A DNA stretch of 8,543 bases from Oscillospiraceae bacterium (GTDB lineage: Bacteria > Bacillota_A > Clostridia > Saccharofermentanales > Saccharofermentanaceae): positions 1 through 8,543 of the forward strand of contig CADCPU010000132.1 in NCBI GenBank assembly GCA_902803365.1. Reading direction: 5' to 3'. How positions within the stretch are numbered: the first letter of the stretch is position 1; every line of letters begins with the position of its first letter. Under the pieces are notes generated by a model, which did not search any database, was not told the origin of the DNA, and saw only the letters and a list, made by a program, of their open reading frames with translations. This document shows, piece by piece, positions 6,219 to 8,543 of this stretch. Both the position numbers and the translations under genes were made by a program.

Positions 6219-7175
6219 TTAGAACCTCTCAAACTTGAAGATAGTGTAGTTAACATAGTTGTCTGTCAGCATAACATTCCTCTTAAATACACATCTTTCA
6301 TAGTAACACCATTTACATAACGCTGATTGTTCACCAATAATACTTATAGCATTACCTTCCAAAACATTGGCCGGGAATAAATACATTTTCTTGTCAAGGG
6401 AATAGATACCCTTATTCTCTGGTTTATACGTATATTCGCCTAGAGGAACAAAACCATTTCTTGTGATTGCACTTCTCAATTCATTGATCCTTCTCTTCTG
6501 CCTTGCTCCTTTGTCGGTCTTATCTTCAGTACCATCGATTTCCTTTCTTCTCACTCCAGCAAACATAAGATATAAGGTGTTCTTTTCAAAATGCTTATTT
6601 GAAAAAGAATTATAGATAGAATGCAGGTAACTAGAGTCAATATCAGTTATCGACCTTGGGAAAAAAATGATATCCGCACTAATAGTCTCCTTTTGCTCAT
6701 AGTAACCCGCAGCATTCATATGAACTTTTTCGTTACGCAAACATGAGGGGACAGAAAGTAAAGATGTCTTACTAATATCATAATACCAATCTACCAAATC
6801 TATCCCATTCCATTTTATTCTTTCGAAGCTCTTCTCTTTTCCCTCAATAGCCTCAATTAAAGACCAAAGATCGATTCCGCTTCCACATCCGATCGAATCG
6901 ATCTCGATATTCTTTTTACCACTTAATCTTAGCTCATCCATTACATTCTGATACATATGTTTGTATTCAAAGGCATATGCATATCCATAGCGAAGAATGT
7001 ATATAAGCTGGATGGCTTCATCATGATAATCAACTGTTTCGTCGAAATTTGCATTACGATAGTCACACAGAGAACCTGGTTCGACTACTTTTTCGCAAAA
7101 GTCATTATACGCAAGTTCAAGTATTTTGCTGATTCCTCTATGTGCCTTGATACTTCTTAGTTCTTCTAATCTCAT
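6219..7175 (-). CDS. Class I SAM-dependent methyltransferase-like protein with C-terminal Cys cluster
   Basis: 318 residues from the ATG at 7175, which has AAGGTGG about nine bases upstream; the GTG at 7202 has no such site. The Rossmann signature is visible: EIDSIGCGSGIDLW (91-104, motif I, the SAM loop), KWNGIDLVDW (121-130, with the acidic residue expected to hold the ribose), and ADIIFFPRSITDID (167-180, motif IV region). An N-terminal helical part (1-85) precedes it, and the end carries CKWCYYERC (287-295), a possible zinc or FeS site. The NPPY-type motif of DNA adenine methylases is absent, so the substrate is unclear. The gene looks more A/T-rich than its neighbours, hinting at a separate origin. 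Its stop is two bases before the DUF1848 start, so a shared pathway is likely. Methyl transfer is inferred from the fold signature only. Confidence 0.7.
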   Translation of the reverse strand: MRLEELRSIKAHRGISKILELAYNDFCEKVVEPGSLCDYRNANFDETVDYHDEAIQLIYILRYGYAYAFEYKHMYQNVMDELRLSGKKNIEIDSIGCGSGIDLWSLIEAIEGKEKSFERIKWNGIDLVDWYYDISKTSLLSVPSCLRNEKVHMNAAGYYEQKETISADIIFFPRSITDIDSSYLHSIYNSFSNKHFEKNTLYLMFAGVRRKEIDGTEDKTDKGARQKRRINELRSAITRNGFVPLGEYTYKPENKGIYSLDKKMYLFPANVLEGNAISIIGEQSALCKWCYYERCVFKRNVMLTDNYVNYTIFKFERF

Positions 7176-7248
7176 TGTTGCTTTCCACCTTCTCGTAGTC
7201 ACTGATTCTTATGCGCAAGCATCAACGATAGCTATTCTCACCACATAA

Positions 7249-7620
7249 TCAATCAACACTGAGCACATATTGCCCTCTTCCGTCATCACGTTTATCATAA
7301 GAAAAATGAGCCATAATGATTTCGATTTCTCTCTGCGTAAGACTAATTAGTTTTCCGGATCCGCTAAGTCCAAACAACAAATAGCTCCCAAGAAAGTCCG
7401 GTGCGCAAGTCGAATTGACCATCGAAACAGAAGCCCACCCTCTGTCTATTCTGTCCTTCGGATAGACAAGTCCAAACCGGTGCCCCTCAATCGTTATGCT
7501 TGATTTCAGGCACCAATCACAACCGAGTTCTTTACAGAACTCCTTTTTTGAGGCAGCAACATCAACTATTTTGAGGCTTCCGCTATATGTGTTATCTACA
7601 TCGTTAAGAATCGCTTTCAT
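7249..7620 (-). CDS. Small DUF3846-like protein, first gene of the run
   Basis: 123 residues, ATG at 7620, TAA at 7249-7251. No signal peptide or membrane segment. The order of features resembles DUF3846 proteins: an N-terminal beta-helix with KKEFCKELGCDWC (25-37) where the family has a VGG motif, an EGHRFGLVYPKDRID strand-turn, then DFLGSYLLFGLSGSGKLISLTQREIE near 75-100. Such proteins are typical of plasmids and integrative elements in Firmicutes and Actinobacteria; their function is unknown. Cys29, 34 and 37 lie close enough to bind a metal. There is no ribosome binding site at normal distance (TAGGAT is 13 bases away), and a promoter-like sequence abuts the start. The gap to the methyltransferase gene is 73 bases without a terminator, so co-transcription is plausible. 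Family assignment is tentative. Confidence 0.6.
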   Translation of the reverse strand: MKAILNDVDNTYSGSLKIVDVAASKKEFCKELGCDWCLKSSITIEGHRFGLVYPKDRIDRGWASVSMVNSTCAPDFLGSYLLFGLSGSGKLISLTQREIEIIMAHFSYDKRDDGRGQYVLSVD

Positions 7621-7628
7621 ATGATTAG

Positions 7629-7657
7629 ATTATCCTACTTACAGCAGGTAAAGTCCA
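7629..7657 (-). promoter_or_regulatory. Promoter abutting the start codon of the DUF3846-like gene
   Basis: On the minus strand GATAAT (7629-7634, 5 of 6) lies 17 bases after TGGACT (7652-7657, 4 of 6). Only eight bases separate the -10 from the ATG at 7620, so transcription would begin at or next to the A of the ATG, a leaderless message. The spacer holds the small dyad TTAC-CTGCT-GTAA, a possible operator. A second, weaker promoter (TTGAAA 7711-7716, TTTACT 7688-7693, spacer 17) would give a normal leader of about 60 bases. Confidence 0.4.
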
Positions 7658-7722
7658 TACCTTGGGACTCTCCGCTGATTTATTGTTAGTAAAAAGTCGT
7701 TACCGTTTCTTTTCAAGATAAA

Positions 7723-7749
7723 AGACCGAAGGCTTTTCACCTTCGGTCT
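7723..7749 (-). terminator. Strong intrinsic terminator after the pseudogene
   Basis: A perfect 10-bp stem, AGACCGAAGG with CCTTCGGTCT, loop TGAAAAG on the minus strand, followed by TTTATCTT. The plus strand has no T-run after the stem (ACATAC), so it serves minus-strand transcription and insulates the downstream run from the decayed region. The stop of the open 3' end of the pseudogene lies 31 bases upstream. Confidence 0.85.
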
Positions 7750-7779
7750 ACATACTATTTCGGTTGATTGCAAACTAAG

Positions 7780-8221
7780 TTATACAACTTCAGAAAGAAA
7801 AAACTTCAGTGTTTGCAGAACTTTTTGCGATTCGATTACAGTTTGACGACCTCCTGTTTTCAGGACCCTGTCAAACCAGTTCTCGGGATCAGCATTGCTA
7901 TCCGCTTACTGGAATCCCGGCTGCTTACCGCACGAAGAGGCCTTCGGCCTTTGCAAGCGCTTCGACTCTTCCGAGCAGTTCGTCTTCGGCCCCGTATATC
8001 GTCATATAAGTGTCGCAGCCGTCGATGTCGATCATCGCTTCTTCGCCCTCGATCATCACGCGGGCCATTTCATTGTCAGGCATCGCCGCGATCCTTTCTG
8101 CAAGACTGGCGGGTGCGGGATTCTTCTCCCAGACTTCTTCCGGGTAAAAGCAGACCAAGATGTCGAAGAAGTCAACGAGCTATCGAGGTGCAATGATTTC
8201 ACCATACCGCTTCCGCACGGC
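7780..8221 (-). pseudogene. Decayed gene of unknown function, broken by two stops and a frameshift
   Basis: Reading the minus strand from 8221, a coding-like frame runs RKRYGEIIAPR, hits TAG at 8180-8182 (one change from CAG), continues in the same frame with LVDFFDILVCFYPEEVW, DIDGCDTYMTIYGAEDELL and ALAKAEGLFVR, and stops at TAA 7925-7927. Shifting by one base there gives KQPGFQ, a TAA at 7906-7908, then DPENWFDRVLKTGGRQTVIE and QTLKFFLSEVV to a proper TAA at 7780-7782 and a terminator. Joined, this is a plausible acidic cytosolic protein of over 140 residues. Further stops before 8222 show the 5' part is also lost. A 77-codon frame inside (7925-8158, TTG start) has no ribosome binding site, so an intact small gene is unlikely. 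Codon composition is more G/C-rich than in the run to the left. I cannot name the family. Confidence 0.5.
7841..7876. repeat. Nested inverted repeat inside the pseudogene 3' end
   Basis: GTTTGAC (7841-7847) pairs with GTCAAAC (7870-7876), and inside them TCCTG-TTTT-CAGGA forms a second stem, with a symmetric four-base internal loop on each side. It has no T-run on either side and overlaps the coding-like tail of the pseudogene, so it may be chance or a folded RNA element. Confidence 0.4.
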
Positions 8222-8250
8222 TTATCAGAAGAGCCACCGGGCTGCTTCGG

Positions 8251-8394
8251 TCAATGGGCTTCGCATGTCCCATCGAGCAGAGTCGGAGTGGTTCTACAAA
8301 TAGCATATGGCGATCTTCGGCAAAAGTCTCTAAACCAGTGGTTTAGGAATGGGTTGAAAGGATCGCCGCCGTCTTCATCACAACAAAATGCCCA
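8251..8394 (-). pseudogene. Possible tyrosine recombinase fragment
   Basis: The minus-strand frame ending at TGA 8251-8253 contains CDEDGGDPFNPFLNHWFRDFC, which resembles the segment just before the catalytic box of phage-type integrases (an FxDEDGxPxNP...HWFxxFCxR pattern), and then TPTLLDGT, which resembles the HATLLLDGT helix after the R-H box. The LRHTHA box itself is missing: a HS dipeptide in another frame directly precedes the DNA for TLLDGT, as if some 18-20 bases were deleted. No upstream domain is seen; the frame also runs through a terminator stem. This is recalled pattern similarity over about 45 residues, so treat it as a hint that an integrated element once ended here. Confidence 0.28.
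8309..8367. repeat. Nested symmetric inverted repeat
   Basis: GGCGATC (8309-8315) pairs with GATCGCC (8361-8367); within them CTAAACC (8330-8336) pairs with GGTTTAG (8340-8346) around a three-base loop. The unpaired stretches on the two sides are both exactly 14 bases. It overlaps the possible recombinase fragment. It could be a structured RNA, a protein-binding site or coincidence. Confidence 0.4.
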
Positions 8395-8422
8395 CCCGCA
8401 AATGATATATCTGCGGGCGGGC
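8385..8422 (-). terminator. Strong intrinsic terminator for a gene entering from the right
   Basis: On the minus strand GCCCGCCCGCA and TGCGGGTGGGC form an 11-bp stem with one G-U pair (arms 8412-8422 and 8390-8400), loop of 11 bases, then ATTTTGTTGTG. On the plus strand the wobble is an A-C mismatch and the T-run is absent, so the direction is minus. It would end transcription of a gene lying to the right of about 8484. Confidence 0.7.
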
Positions 8423-8483
8423 CAGATCCGGCTGGTCACAAACCACCTATGCTCAATAGACTTTGTGACGACTTGTTCTTACT

Positions 8484-8543
8484 TCAACTTGTGTTCTTTT
8501 GATGTTTGCTTACTTTTTTCTTCCGCTTATTCCCTTTAGACCA
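8484..8543 (-). CDS. Possible last codons of a gene beginning beyond the window
   Basis: From the window edge the minus-strand frame reads WSKGNKRKKKVSKHQKNTS and stops at TGA 8484-8486. A Lys-rich tail of this kind is common at protein ends, and a strong terminator follows 62 bases later. The other two frames stop sooner. With only 19 residues no function can be given; the stretch could also be untranslated. Confidence 0.25.
   Translation of the reverse strand, partial: WSKGNKRKKKVSKHQKNTS

Noticed and set aside
7895..8539. Long plus-strand open frame (214 codons) and an overlapping one at 7768-8196
   Set aside because: No ribosome binding site, Arg/Ser/Pro-rich shadow composition, and it runs through a terminator hairpin and the better coding-like minus frames.
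1..8543. tRNA genes, CRISPR arrays, complete insertion sequences, riboswitch leaders
   Set aside because: I looked for cloverleaf 3' ends, regularly spaced repeats, intact transposase frames and known aptamer cores and saw none.

Overview
The window reads as low-to-mid GC Firmicutes DNA, most likely Clostridia of the Lachnospiraceae/Eubacteriales type. The signs are strong AGGAGG-like ribosome binding sites, Lys/Glu-rich proteins, tightly packed operons, TATAAT-type promoters, and a DUF1848 protein and a CASTOR/POLLUX-like channel of the kind found in that group. This is inferred from style; there is no rRNA or other phylogenetic marker here.

Layout. (1) Bases 2-514, the only plus-strand gene: the C-terminal part of a gene that begins before the window, resembling the cytosolic domain of CASTOR/POLLUX-type ion channels. 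(2) Bases 515-920: no convincing gene. (3) Bases 924-1599, minus strand: a secreted protein with three CxxC pairs, closed by its own intrinsic terminator. (4) Bases 1749-3264, minus: a two-gene operon with overlapping ends, a 350-residue helical protein followed by a small double zinc-ribbon protein. A good promoter lies at 3349-3377. An 18-bp inverted repeat lies between this operon and the secreted-protein gene. (5) Bases 3434-7620, minus: a colinear run of six genes. In transcription order these are a DUF3846-like protein, a Rossmann-fold methyltransferase-like protein, a DUF1848 radical-SAM-like protein, a small Cys-rich protein, a protein with an AraC-like helix-turn-helix plus long coiled coil, and a membrane-anchored acidic protein. 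Methyltransferase to DUF1848 (2 nt) and Cys-rich to HTH (4 nt) are almost certainly translationally coupled. A 12-bp dyad before the Cys-rich gene and a promoter-like sequence abutting the first start codon are candidate control points. (6) Bases 7723-8543, minus: a decayed, more GC-rich edge. It holds a pseudogene broken by two stops and a frameshift, a possible scrap of tyrosine recombinase, two strong intrinsic terminators, and the possible last codons of a gene entering from the right.

How it may work together (inference): the 3434-7620 run joins an S-adenosylmethionine-dependent methyltransferase-like enzyme, a radical-SAM-like enzyme with its FeS cysteines at the C-terminus, a small cysteine-rich protein and a DNA-binding coiled-coil protein. 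Together with the DUF3846-like leader gene and the recombinase-like scrap, this suggests an accessory region rather than core metabolism. I cannot assign the system a substrate. It is the part of the window most worth following up.
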